Numbered from the stretch's first letter, positions 23,607 through 37,600 are shown. The stretch: DNA of 64,000 nucleotides from Ancylostoma caninum (GCA_037903475.1 JBAJFG010000086.1:620001-684000); one strand, 5' to 3'. The notes: generated by a model from the letters alone, not told the origin. Numbers and translations: made by a program.

Positions 23607-25757
23607 GAAGATCTCATCGTTCTCCACTTGATCTTTTTCGAATTAGATAAAACAATGCAGGAACTTCCGTAATTAGACGTGTGTATTAGGCTGAGGAGAA
23701 AGTAATCGAAGAAACGGCATCCGAGTCAGATTTTCAGTTCTAACGTTTGAGAAGGTTTTCCTCAGTGAATTGAGTACACATCTTACATTACTGCAGTGCA
23801 TGGATAGAACGGTGTCTCTCTCTTCTCAGAATCGCGCAGCCTGCGGCTGGTCATACAAAGGGACTCCCGTGCGAAAATGGTCAAAATCAACGTGCTCTTC
23901 TTCGCCGAACAAGAACCTGAGGGGAGGGATGAGACAGTGATCAGAGAGTGACAAGCCAGGAAAATAAAAATAGTGGGTTACTAGAAAGGAGGAAATTCCC
24001 GCTTGTTTGGGACAGGAAAAACGTGGGAAAATTGGCATGTAAAAAATGTGGCGTGGAGCAGGGTTTTTCGTTTTTGTCGTTTTTCTCCGGCGGTCCCCCT
24101 CAGTTTTCCGACCTGATGAGCCCATATGGTAGCCCTGTCTCTCTTACCTTGTGCGAGCAACTCGAATCAGAGCAATCCCTTCGCGTTGTGAGGTGAGACC
24201 GTCCGAAGCATGGCTCCTTATAAAAGCCTATGTCTCCAGATTCGAAGTAAGTGGGACAGTCCCGTACTGTGAAATATTTGGTATCCTTGATTGCATTGCT
24301 GTTGGTGCCCCAGTGTTTGACAAATTGTTGCAGAGCAGCTCATATAGTTTCTGTCATCTATCCATTCATGCATGAGAAGGCCATTTTTCCTCATTTCGAC
24401 GCCTTGAATTTTATGTTTAAACAAATGCACTGATTACAAAAGTCAAATAAATACCTAGGATTTTCGCTTCAGAGTAGAGGTTGGTGCAAAACCACCCTTT
24501 CGCAATTGAAGGCGTAACTGTAGCAATAAGCACTCCCTGGCCCTTCCATAACCACAGGGTAATAAGTTGGGGAATATCCTACTATGTCTGCAGGCCATGC
24601 CTGATGGAACCATCAGCAATAAGGGATATGAAAGTTTTGAAAAATTTCTTCCATTACTTCCTCCTCAACCTAATATAAGCAGTGATTAGATTAGGAGTTA
24701 TTGTCCAGCATTTCCGAATAGGAACCTTATTTAGCAGAGTGCTAAACACTGGTTACTACTGTACTTCCGCAACAATCGCAACAGGTAACATGCGTCGTAG
24801 GTTTTTATGTGAAATGGTTGCAAAATTCCAGAAAAAGCACAGCTGCTAGGAGATACGTTTCGTTAATGATTCCATGTGACTCTGCGCCGTTCTGGGCACC
24901 GCACAAAAGCTCATGGGATCTATGGGAAAAAGTTCCCGATATTCGCAGGATTTCTCTATCAGCGGATATGAGTTTCCGTGGGATTATCAAGGTGCAGATT
25001 AAAACGCTGAGAGCGTTCACTTCGAATTTCCTCTGAAAACGGCGTCAAAATCCCCTCCTCATGCCCTATTCAACAGTACTCTAGTGTTTTCGGTTTTTCG
25101 GGCAATGCACTCTGCGAATGCATTTAATCAAAGCTACTCAATTAAGCTACTTGTCCCTGTCACTGTCTTGCTTTTTTGGCTCTCAGTCGAGCAACTGTAA
25201 ATCTCACACAATTTTTTTCCACATAATATTGTGCACTTATCAAAAGGTATAATAAAATGAGAAGAAACCTACGCTTTGTTGCACTTGAGGACGTGTGAAC
25301 AGCATAGTTCTGATTCGAAGTATAGATGTAAAGTGGATTGTCGTTTACTATGACTTCGATACGGTAGCTACGGTTACTTATCTCATTATGGAGAGTTTAT
25401 TTTCTAAGAAAAATCGCTGAAGCAGCTTATTAGTACACATGTTGTCTTGTTGTTGATGACTTGAGGACGGTAGCTCTCTGAAGCGCACCTCAGTTTAGCT
25501 TCTTCATTGTGCAGCATTTAAAACTTCATTTAAAACTCTTCCTACATAAGATACAGGCCGTGACGTGTGTGCACTCGTGACATTATCGTTGCAGAGTTTT
25601 AATGCCATCTTCTAGATTTTTCTCATGCGTATGCACATTCACACAGCTGTTGAATAGTGTGTCCATGAACTTTTACAATGATTACGAAAAATTCGACCTC
25701 CTTGATTTCGTTGCAGTCGGTTGCTGGCCGTTCCCCAGCAAGTCGCTTTGAGCTACA
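23607..25757. other. unassigned; possible solo mariner end near 24479
   Basis: AGGTTGGTGCAAAACCACCC at 24478-24497 resembles the ends of the mariner family that begins TTAGGTTGGTGCAAAA, but no partner end was found. The frame at 24809-25036 (+) is open for 75 codons without a recognisable domain. Confidence 0.3.
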
Positions 25758-26496
25758 GTGCTTTTGAAACTATGGCACCTTTGGCTAACTTACAACTCCT
25801 TTGGATTCAATCACATAGAAACATTAGTGCCTGAACCCTTCAAATCCTTCGAATCTGCGTCGTTTCTTCCAAGTGCAATTGAGTCTCTTAATATATTTCA
25901 ACACATCACGGACAACACGAACCACCTACATACACCTATACCTACCTGTATCTATTTTACCTTTACTTCTTCGATGGAATTTCCCCAAAATCTTTCCACA
26001 AGGATTATTCCACACGTTGATCACGAATATGTCATCTAAATTGTGCTGTAAGGAAAGTGACATCTAACTTGTACTGTAAGGTAGTAATGTGAGGGTAATG
26101 GAAGCGAACTGTAGGTACTGCAGATGTATTTTCTTCCAGAATCTAATGAAACTCTATGCTCAGGAACACTAGGAACCCTATTTTGCATGAGGTTGGAGGA
26201 TGCTGAACCCTCTATTAAGACATGTATGCTCGTGCAAAACACGGTTTTTTTTTTCAAAGTAAATACTTCTATATCAGCAATGGTCAGATCCGTGAAAGGC
26301 CTTGCCTTATCCATACAGAACGCATGCGTCTCCAGATCCGATGCGGATCCGGTGCAAAACCAGCGATTTTCTCAATCCCAATGCAGAAATCATGTGAACC
26401 GATTCAAAGCACGGTTTTAGTAGTTATTTGACACGGTAAAAAATAAAAATATGATGGCTTCCATTCTTTTCATTCATACATAACGCATTTCCACAG

Positions 26497-26646
26497 GGTT
26501 ACCGCAGGTGTGCCATAAATACAGTTTTTCTTCCAAAACTCATCGAACCCTTCTGGAGAGAGGTTATTCCGTATAGCAGTTATAGCATCCGATTTTATCC
26601 AAATTCACAATTCATCCTTGAAAGTTTCAGGGCAGAGTTAGCTTAA
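26497..26646 (+). CDS. exon-like frame, unknown
   Basis: Following ATTTCCACAG the frame GYRRCAINTVFLPKLIEPFW... is open for 49 codons and has a balanced composition unlike the surrounding AT-rich DNA. A longer frame just upstream (26124-26420, +) also looks protein-like, but the two were not joined in phase. I recognise no domain. Confidence 0.25.
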   Translation, partial: GYRRCAINTVFLPKLIEPFWREVIPYSSYSIRFYPNSQFILESFRAELA

Positions 26647-28590
26647 TGTGTGATAGTCCTCCACAATTCGACTGACGCTGTACCCGTACCGTAACTCCTC
26701 AGAAGTGCATTTTGGTGCAAAATGCATGTCATATTCTCGTGATCAGCAAGTGAAGTAACCTCACTTTGCAAATCTCAGCCAGATTCTGAGGAAGATGGCT
26801 AGCTACAGTTGCTAGATTGAAGATACCCTGGCCCTACAGAAAAGCTTCAATGTGCTGGGCAGACTTCGTATACCCTTTTCGGATCACCAAGTATGCCCTT
26901 TCTACAGCTATTTCTATGAAAATTAAACACAATTTCACAGTTTGTCCGAGTTGGCTTATAGCGTAAGAGCGAAATTGTCGCCAATGTGCTAATAAATGTG
27001 GTTCCATGGGAAAACCGTACCAGTGTATGCAGCATTCACCACTACTTCAAGTTGTTTGATATCGTTCTCTACATGAAAAAAAAACTAGGTGATTTCAGCA
27101 GAAATTTCCAGCCCGACATTTGAACTTACATTGTTTGGGTCCTAAAAGCGAATTTTTGTTATCTTCAGATAGGCACTACTTGTACAAAAGCTAAATAATC
27201 TCGCTCTAACGCTGCTTTTTGACCGAATGGGAAATTTTGGATGGATTTCCTGTCGTACGAGATAAAATACTTATTAAGAATATCGTCGTTCCACTTGAGC
27301 TTAGTGAGTGCAAAATTTTATGGACCTTAAGACGTCAAATCTCGAATATCTGTCCCTGATAGGTACAGAAAGCTTCCTATCCTACTGAGAAAGTTACGTA
27401 GGTGTTGCGGAAATATGACTCAACAGGGCAGGACTACAGGACTACATATGTCGTAGTTGATTACATTAACGTTAAGGAATGTCGACGCGAAGCGGGGCCG
27501 CTGATTACTGTAATGAGTTCCCGCATTTTCCAAACGAATGCTTTTCAGGCAAGCGCCTTGTGGCCACTTGATTTTTTTTGTTGGCTGGGGAAAGCAAGAG
27601 TTTTTCTTGGATGTAAACGGATCTTGTGAGTGGACTCACATTTCGATTAGCCTCTGACTCTATTATATCACTATTACTTACTATATTACTATTACTCTTA
27701 GTTACTATTATATTATTATACTCTATCTCTATTATATGAAGTAGTATTTGTCATGATCATTCACTACACTACATTTATGAAGTTTACCATCTCTTTAAGA
27801 TATTGAAAATTGTAAAAGAATTCATAGTAGGATGTATTCACTGCCTGCCCTTAGAATTTGGAAAAGTTGCCGGGAAAAAATCCGAAAAAATGCTGTTGGA
27901 TCTGAAAACATGTGAAAAAAGGCTAGTGTTCTCAGCATTCTTGCTCTTTCTCATAGACTACTAAGGCTAACCACATTTTTATCAGCCCCTGGCTCGCCAA
28001 TTCTGGAAGAAGGAGACTCAATCCTTTGGGAAAATAAAATTCCTGAGAGATTGGGCAAGGGAAGCAGTAATATTAAGTGAGAAGATCGTGGCTCATACAG
28101 GGTGGCTTGGTTGAGCTCGTTTCATGAAGTAAGCTGCCGCTCAACTGTAAAAGAGACGGATTTCAAGAGCGACACCTCAGGTTTAATTGATATAAATGCC
28201 CATGTTCTCGGGAAAAATTTCTTTTTCTGCCATTTGCCTTTTCTTAATGTCCTTTTTCCTCTTTTCATCTCTCTTTAATTTTATTAGAATGATCCATAAT
28301 GTTGATATCATATCTTTTGCTATACAATCGCCCGTTAGCCATTAGCGAAATTTGTGGACGCTTCGGGAACATTCCAGCCTTCCCGCTCCCTCAGAATGGG
28401 CGAGTTTCTCATCTTGTCACCGCTGACTGAGACAGATGGCTTGGGGAGCGTACATTTAAATTTGTTTGAAAAATTTGGGCAATTCTTGGTACCGTTAAGT
28501 AAAAATTTGTCTCGGAGCGTCCACAAATTCTGTCTCAGGGCTCCTTGCGTGGTCATGGATTTCTTGTCATTCACTTACTCAAATATTTAG
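26647..28590. other. non-coding, includes TTACTATTA low-complexity tract
   Basis: 27660-27740 is a degenerate ATTACTATT microsatellite. The segment 28335-28590 carries overlapping frames on both strands from a partly palindromic sequence (CGGAGCGTCCACAAATT against AATTTGTGGACGC), probably an old insertion. It directly precedes the receptor gene and so may also contain its promoter. Confidence 0.35.
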
Positions 28591-28606
28591 GTTTCCTCTT
28601 TAAACT

Positions 28607-31600
28607 ATGGATGTCGACGTCATTTGCATTGAAATAAATATGAGCGAACCTTTGCGAATAGCAGTTGCTGTTGAGACGTTGCTCATCTGCATTGTCTCTT
28701 TTGCAGCTCAGCTAATGATAATACGGGTGAGTTGGTCGTATAATTACCTTCAACAACCCCTCAGTACCAGTTCCATGCCTAACAATTCCAGGCAACGGGA
28801 AAATTTGCCGGATGGCAGTCTGATTTCTCATACACCGTTCTGAGATGGATGTCAGTACTTGCAGTTCAGCTGTACTTTGGCGAGATAATTTCCCACTTGC
28901 GATTCGCCTTGGGATCTAACTCTCATGCAATAGACCAGGTACAGTTTTTTTTAGCGTTGAGACCATAGTGATCGTGTGGAAGTTCTCATCTTTCCGCGGG
29001 AAAAAACATTGAAAAATATAGCGAAACTCTGAAAACGGAGCTTCCCTGAGAAATGCAGGAGGCACCGTACTGTCTGCTCCATTTCCTGGGTTGCAGCTAA
29101 AGAATATGCAGAGAAGTAAAAACTTCTCAGGGCGCAATTGCATCCGGAGAGGCAAGAAATTCAATCAGCACAGCTCTTGTGATAGACTGGGAACACAAGA
29201 TTACTACGGACTTTACTTCCTTCCAAGAATCCAATGGGAAAATGTTCAACGTTTTTTGGTGTCGGTGGAACTTGCCCGTTCAGAGTTCGTGGAATAATAA
29301 AAAACGTATTTTTATAAAAAGTAGTTTTTCTAATGAGATTTTGCTCATGTGTCTGGTTAACAACATTGTTTCAATTATGGCACCTTGTAAAGGGTAACGA
29401 AAAAAATACGCAATCAAACCTCAGGGAGAAAAAAAAACTTGTTCAACCCTTATTTGAAGATTCAGAAAAGTTACAGGATTTCGCCAGTTATTCGAGGTCA
29501 TCTTCAAGAGAGAGGGTCATGCTACAGTAATAGCTGAGCTCTACCAAGCTGTAATTCCAGCTTATTAGGTCCTGAAGCATATCTCCTCGCATCTGAAGGG
29601 TGGCGAATCTTTTCCCCCTGGCAGGCAATGGTGAATTTCATGGCTGAGCAGTTACATTATGCTCATATTAACTTACCCCAATCTTTCTCCGATGCCTATA
29701 ATCAGCAAAAGCTTCCTTAAGCGACCCTTCTTCACCCCTCGCCCTTCCCTCAAAAAATGGGGTGAACTTGCTTGACTGGTCAATAAATCCTTCTAAAATG
29801 CTTGCCTTACCCGAGCTTAGCGTTTCAGAAAATCCCAGAATGCACGTTTCCACCAACCCGTGTGCAAGAAAGTCGAAAAATCAATAAAGTCAATAGACCG
29901 ATAATTTGGCGCAAAATGGTTGTCATATTCGTGTTCAGCGTATTGAGATACCTCAGCAGATATGTTCTCGCTAGTCCCTGGCCAAGAAGAGCGAAAAATC
30001 AATAAAATCGATATAATCGATAGACTAATCGATAGTACCAGGTGCAAACTTTCACTTTTATATATACAGAAGGTTTGCTGATTCCGAAATCCATCGGAAT
30101 ACAGTCATTATCCATTCGGATATAAAATCTGTTTCAGCGCTCTCACTAATTCGATTGTTATAAGTCCATCAGTGAATTTGGTTATGATGCCTCCTCCGCT
30201 ATTTTGGGCTCATGTAAGATATCATTAAGTATGTATGTGAGAAAGTTCCTGCCCTCCAGCAGTAAATAGTTGTAATAATTAGTTACCCCTGCAAATGCTT
30301 TGTAAATGCTGCTAGATTTTGTTGATTGACATATGTCAGTAATATTCAGTACATATTTGTTTTGATTTTCATCATCATCGTTGTTTTACAGCGATAATCA
30401 TGTCGAATTTGAGCCAAATAAGCATTATTTCTCACAGCAACCCTACCGTAACCACAAAGACGGGTCCCGGTACAAAATGGATACGATATTCGTGTTCAGC
30501 ACCTCAAATAACTCCCCTGCACAAAGTTTTAGCTTTTAGCAGTTCCAATGTGTAGTGCCTTTTTGGGATATGCCACTAAAGCCGTCAATGAAACGCTCGG
30601 AGCACTTGGCTGGGATGTGGCACCTAGTGCGGCTTATTCACACTACCGCGCCCCGCCAGATGACCATCTACTTCGGTCGATGTCCCACGTGCTTTCCGAG
30701 CAGAGCTTCCAATCTTTCGAAGATGCCAAAAAATGGGTGAGGGAATAGATGGAGTCGAAAGTCTTTCTGGGAATAGAGGTATTCCACCACAGCTGCATCC
30801 CTCTCCTCCCAGAAAGAGGGGAAATGGTTATAGCAAACGATGGCCAGTACTTTGCTTGATGTATCTGTATTGTTTCTTTTTCAATAAATACTCAATTTTG
30901 TTCAAAAAAAAAGAGCGGAAACTTTTTCACATACCTAATATTTACTTCATTGAAAAGGGTGTCAACTGGAAATTTTGTTGTATAGTAAGTTCAAATTGTA
31001 TCTGAAAACGCTGTCAGCCTCGCAATAAGATGCGGACGCCATGCTAATGAAATACACACGTTTTTGCAAAAAAAAAAGAGAGAAAAAAGTGAGAACAGTG
31101 GAAAATGCGAACCTAGAAGTCTCTCCCTCAACACATGATGGGCAAAGCGACTCAGCAGAAGTTCGTAAATCGTGTTTTCCGCAACTATTTTTGCACAGTG
31201 AGGTCATGTCAAATTTTTCACCTGATTGTAATTTCACACCCATGTCGTAGACATTACACCCACATTTTACCGTAGTGCAGAACATTAGGGACTCAGAAGG
31301 GATTTCGTAGACGCTCTCGCTATATTTGCACTAGAATCCAGTGTAACTTTAGACAGTAGGCTTATTTTACGGCGAACATGACTGCCGTTCCCAAATGATA
31401 GCTCAAGGCTTAGTACAGTTTCCATCAGTATGAATATTGCAGTCGTGTAGTAGTGAAAATGACCTCATATTCGTTATCTTTACACCAAATATGTCCCTAC
31501 CACCAAATATGCAACACCCACCTCTGTTACAATGAGACAAATTTGCATTGGTTCGGAGAGATCTAGGACCTGCCTCGCCGTGGATGCGCTGAAATTCGTT

Positions 31601-34600
31601 TTCGTGAACTTTTCCATGGTTGAATAGTAGATAGTTGTTTGTGCGGGTATACCTGTCGATCAGTGGCGGAGGCAGGGGCGGGGGGGGGGCGGGGGTGGGG
31701 CTCTTCCCCGAGAATGGGTCGGCAAATTTTTGAAATTACTTTACAATACATATAAAAATCTTGTATTAGTTTATTTTTACTTCTTTATTTTTGTTATTAT
31801 TTCATATATAATTTTGGTAAATATTTATTATTATAATTAATGTCTTTATTAATTTTATTTTCCGTCTGGGTCCCCAAAACGCCGGAGGCCCCACTTTTTT
31901 CCCACGCCCCCCTTCCGCCCACTTTCTGCGTACGCCACTGCTGTCTATCTAATAATAACTTCGAGATTAGTACATACCCTAGTTACCCTTTACTAGCTCA
32001 TTTGACTTGCGCCATGAGGTTCCAGGGACGTCCTCGTTAAAAGACTGACTTTGAAAGAGATCTGTTCTGGTAAGTGAGTGTTATTCCCTCCCACTCACAC
32101 CTCTAGGGCTTTCCATGAGCTCGTTTCAATGAATTAACAGTGGTTCTTCTTGTCTTTTTTATCTGGGTAGGGGTAGTTACCACTAATTGGTCTAACAATG
32201 AATGCCAACAAACACTGGGTTGGAAAAGTGCATTTCTTTCATGGTCACTGCACGTGACTAGTCATTTGTGTTGAAACGACATGTAACTGGAACCGCAAGA
32301 GGGTAATCAGATGATGTACATATAAGCCTAAATGATTAGCCATGTGTAGCCGTGTGACAGCGATGCTGAGAAGAAATTTTTTCCATGGAGCAAGTCTACA
32401 TTACATCCAGGAGATTACGCGAGTGAATGAGCTCGTACTGAGTTATTTCAACGTGAAAGGGTAAGGTTGGTAGGGTAGAATGAGAAGTATTTAAAGAACC
32501 GTATTGGGTGCCCGCTGCTATTCATGGTGATTACCGTATTCTCACTAATGACCAGCATGTTACGGCCACGGTTAAGCTGTCTTGATGGTAAAACAATGGA
32601 AAAAGTAGATCCGCAAGCAGATGTATGCGTCTGGCTCACATATCTAGTAAAAATTGCTTTGGAAAAATCTGTGTAAAGGCTCTTGGCGTCATTTCATCTT
32701 AAGGTTTTACAAATTTTTGCAGAGGACGTGCATCTAAGTTCTTGTCCTTGTCACTGTTTATAGATACTCTGATAACTGTGCAGCACGAACGCAGCCCGAA
32801 CGGCGTAATGGTTCGGTTAGAAACGCTAGCAGCAACGGTTCCTAGTTGCTGCCATCCTCCCCTTGATTGCCGCCGTCTTTCAGCAGTTGCTGCCAAAGGG
32901 CCGACAGCTTGAGCAGCAATCAAGGGGAGGATGGCAGCAACTGGGAACCGTTGCTGCTAGCGTTACTAACCGAACCATTACGCCGTTCGGGCTGCGTTCG
33001 TGGTGCACCGTTACCAGAGCATGTAGACAACGCCACATCAGTATATATGTAGCACAGAAGAGTTTATCTTGCTCTACAACTATGTAACCACATTTAGATG
33101 TTATGCTATTTTCAAACAAAATTACCTGGTTCCGGGAAAAAATGCGTCGTTTCTTCTGTACCAACCTACGTAATACATGTAATATTTGTAGGCAAATTAT
33201 TACATTAACGATGTAGGCAACGCTCAAACATCATCTGCTAATCTTATATCACAAAGAAGCACATGTGAGATGATTGCTATTTAGCTAATAAGGGCAGCAG
33301 ACAGCTATTATGCCCTTAACTAACTGTTGTGCAGCTTTGCTTCCTGGAATAGAATTGTGAGATGCAGAATTAGTCAAAGGACAAGGGAAAATTTCATTGA
33401 CCAATGTAACCAATGTAGCTCGGCTATTTCTGAAAAAGGAAGGCGGAAGAGACTGGTAACAGCTCGAAATTATAATTGAAGACTATACAATACTATAGAA
33501 TACAACAAGTTAGAAGCAAAATTGAAAAAAAAAAAACGTTTTTCAGATCCTCGGGGCCAGCTTCATCACATCATTTCTCACCGATACCATCCTCGGTGTC
33601 ACTCTAATCCTACATCGAGTAGCCTACACACTTTATCCGCACAAAGCTGCGAAGATTCTTACAAGCAAGGTCCTAAAGGTAAGAAATTTCGCAAGTGGCA
33701 GCCTTTGGTGTGCTCGTATGAGTTATTTTTTCAGTGTCATCTGCTCGCAATCCTAATATTCCATGTGGCGCTGTTTGGTTTGATGCTTACTCCATATGTT
33801 GGCTACCAGTTTTGTCCAAAAAGTTTGCAGCGATTCCCTGTCGAAGGAATCGCAACGCCTATAGTGCTTTGGTAAGTCAGTCAAATTCAAATAGATGTTC
33901 AATCCGTCTTTCCAAATTCTTCTCCAAATACAGGAAAATTTCTTGATTTTCAGGATGAACACTGTTTGCAACTACATGGTCGGTGTAACAGCACTCACTG
34001 CGTACTCTACCATATGTATTTTTCTTTTCCTGCGTGGAAATCTCACACTAAAGAGCAATGCAGAAGTCCGCCTGACGTTGCAGGTGTCGTTTGTTTTCTA
34101 ACCAGTTCAAGTTGTGCAAGTTGCTAGTTCTTCGTAACTTTTCCCTTGGAAAAATTTCACAGTTTCACATTTTCAAATGTCTGCACGGAGGTTTTGCTGG
34201 TACCTTTCGGGAAATTTCCGAGGAAATCATATGATGTTGCAGATTGAAATATCTTTTTACTTGGCTCATTAACTTGATGGAATTTTCCTCGCTAATATGT
34301 ATTACAGTATTCGCAGATTAACTAATGTTCGACTCTCTATGGATTAGAAAAGTGTGATTATGAGATCGCTGAGCTTAACTGGGGGAGGGGGGGGGGGGAG
34401 GGATGGTCACAAAAGCTGACGTGTCGACCACTTAAAGGATTCAGATCAGTTTCAACTTTAGATAAATAAAAATTATTTTTTGAAAAAAACCTGATCAAAA
34501 AGATGCCAAAATTGCAAGTCTTCATCCATCCAGTCGCATTGTGACTTTTCACGATGTATAAAATAAACAAATAAATAAATAACTCTTGAAGTACTAGTTT

Positions 34601-37600
34601 TGAAAAACCAGACGATCGGTTACCGTTGAAATTAGGGGGGGGGGTAGAGTAGAGGGAAGGAGGGATGTATTTACACATTTGAACCATCGCTCAAACATGC
34701 GAAGGCACCGAATTGCAATTTTTTTTCATGAAAAATTGGAATGGAATGTCGAAGACTGCCACTTCCATACTCGGAAGGAATTTTGAAAAGTGAAGATTCC
34801 GACTTTAATATTTCACCAATTTAGTAGAGATTACTCTTTACACGAGTCCTCAGAGAACTTCCACTTTCGAAAGTTCGAGTCTGCAAACCTTTATCAACGA
34901 AAGGAGAACTCCATGACGTACAGTACTTTTCTTAAAAGTGCTTCATTGAGAACGGACTAAAGCCGAATCTCGAGGATAAGGGGCACGTTGTGAAGTATAT
35001 GCTGCTCAGGATGATGGCCAATCACAACCTGGCTGTGAAATCTAATGGTGTTATGATTGCTTGCGATGCGTTTTTTCCACGAATATTGGGCGCGGCGGGT
35101 TTTTCGGATTGAAGGTATACGTCTCGGTCCCTTGCCATTTTTTCTGGATATGAGCAAGGTTGATTGAAAGGTTAACTCTCGATGCTACCTGCTATATGTC
35201 TGTGATTGAGTGCAGTCGAAGTGGCTTGACTTGATCCACTTGTCAAAGAAAAAGTCTTCGTCAGATCGAATTGACATTTATAGTCAACTAGCTGCTGTAC
35301 CCGGCTCCGCTCGGGTGTTTTACTACCTTGAGTACATCACACTGCTGAGGCCAATTACTATCACCGATAAATTCATTAACATCTCCATAATTTTGGTGAT
35401 CAGCATGTTAGCGAAGCCCAGGTGACCTTTCCCATCGACTTGTGGGCGAAAAGTTAGCAAAGTTATTTCGTTGACATTGAATCGATGTATTCGTACAGTG
35501 GTTTTCATATTCATACTCAGCGTATTGAGGAACCCCAAGAGACATGTCTTTGTCCGTCCCCGAGCGAAAACGGAAAAAATCGATAAGATCATTAAATCAA
35601 TATTTCGTGCGAAATGGTTATCATATTCGTACTCAGCGTACTGAGGATCCCCAGGGGACATGTCTTTGTCCGTCCCCGAGCGAAAATGGAAAAAATCGAT
35701 GAAATCAATAAATCAATATTTCATGCGAAATGGTTGTCATATTCGTATTCAGCGTATCAAAGAACCCCAGTAGACATGTCCTCACCGACCTCCGCGCAAA
35801 AATTGCGAAAAATCGATAAAATCGATACAATCGATGGATCAATCGATAATCCCAGGTGCAAAGTAGCCTATAACCTCCGCCGGCCCCCGAGGAACCTACA
35901 CGCAAAATTTGGTCCCGATCGGTTCATCCTCCGCGATTTCTATAAGGAACACACAAACACACACACAAACAAACTTTCACTTTTATATATACAGATTCAC
36001 TTAAAGGACTCCTCAACAGAATCGCAGGGAAATCTTCGAGGAAGAACAACTCCTTGGTGGTCATTCCAGAAACTTTTCAAACCGCCCTCGTACATTATAG
36101 TGCATCGGAGTCCGATCCGGTCGGATATTGAACCTCGTTATCCGAGGATCGATGCGTATCATTCGTTATCCGAACGGATCGCACTCCGATGAACTATAAA
36201 CGTTGCTTTTGGATCCAGCGAATCATTCCGTAATAATTTTCACAGTGCTGACAGTTTAGTTGTGGTTCAAGGTGATCGGCCCATATTCTACCGTCTTCAG
36301 TGGTGCAGGCCATATTACTGTACGATGGAACTTTGTGCAGGTGCGGTGCAGAAATCCTCGGGAATTGCGTATTATGGAAAAAGTTTGTAACAAGCGCAAT
36401 TTCCGTACTCGACATACTCTTTTTTCAGGATTCTAGTGAGGGAATTGCAAGCGCTTATCCTCACAGATAAAAATGAAAATTACACGACGTAAAGCTGTAC
36501 TTATTGTTAGCAAGATGCTACAGTGTGTCGAGGCTCATACATAAACTTTCATAGCTCCTACGACAGTGTGGCGAAATTCTCATAGAAAGCTGGTATTCAA
36601 AAATGCTCTACTGGCTGAACTTGCGTCCGATAGAAAACCAGCACTATGGCTTAGGATTTTCTTTCTAGTTTCATTGGCCATGTAGCGCACAAATCCAAGC
36701 CTGAGTGCCGCGAAGCAGTGCTTGACACGGTGAAGTAATATCTCAGGTTAATTGATTAAATTTGGGAAAATGTCACGAGGATGTTGAAAATCAGCGGCGG
36801 AACAGGTCAAGTAATTCTATTGTTGTACTTATAGTTTGTTCTATGATTTCTCTTTAAAAGCACTCAACTAAGGCGTTTAGACGGTATTATCCAATCTGTA
36901 CATTATTAATGGCGAGGAAATGCTTACTCATGTGTGCATACATCGTTACCTGGCATGTCATTACAGGAATATGAGAAACCGCATTATTGGCAATTTGTAC
37001 TTCTACTCTTGTAACATATTACCTTACTTTGGATAGAAAGAGGGAATTCAGAGTTTTATCATAGAATGATATCATATTGAAACGGTTAAAAGCAGTTTTT
37101 CCATGGCTGAGGGCTGAGTCGCAGCGTTCAACTTCATCCAGGGCATTTTATACTTCATGCGGGCGATCGACGCGCGTGCGTCCATATGATCAAAAATAGA
37201 CCCACTCGCAGTCGTGACGCAGTTTTAACGCAGGCTTGGCGGATATGCTTCCTGCCTCGCCGCTATTCACGCCGGCTGCACGGTAGTGGTATATTGACCA
37301 GTCATCTTGCAGAGTCCTCCGCAAACTGTTACGTGCTTCCGACGCACGAATAACGTACGCACTAGGTAAAAATTGCCTTTTTGGGGACATGCCACTCATT
37401 CCGAGAAGAATGAGTGATCAGAGTTCGAGCATACTATCGATCCAACACTAATAGGTCTAACGGATTCCGGGCAATTTGATGCACATGGTGCATCATGGCC
37501 ATTTATTTGCGCATGATAACGTGATGCACATGGTGCATCACTTGAAATTTCCGTGTCAAAAATCGTCCCCGTGTGGCAAGTGGTTCACACGCTGCTTTAT

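Noticed and set aside
24478..24500. Complete mariner element starting AGGTTGGTGCAAAA
   Set aside because: No transposase and no inverted partner end were found; recorded only as a possible solo end.
35614..36192. A 192-codon plus-strand frame
   Set aside because: It reads through the Helitron's internal repeat units and across its end into flanking DNA.
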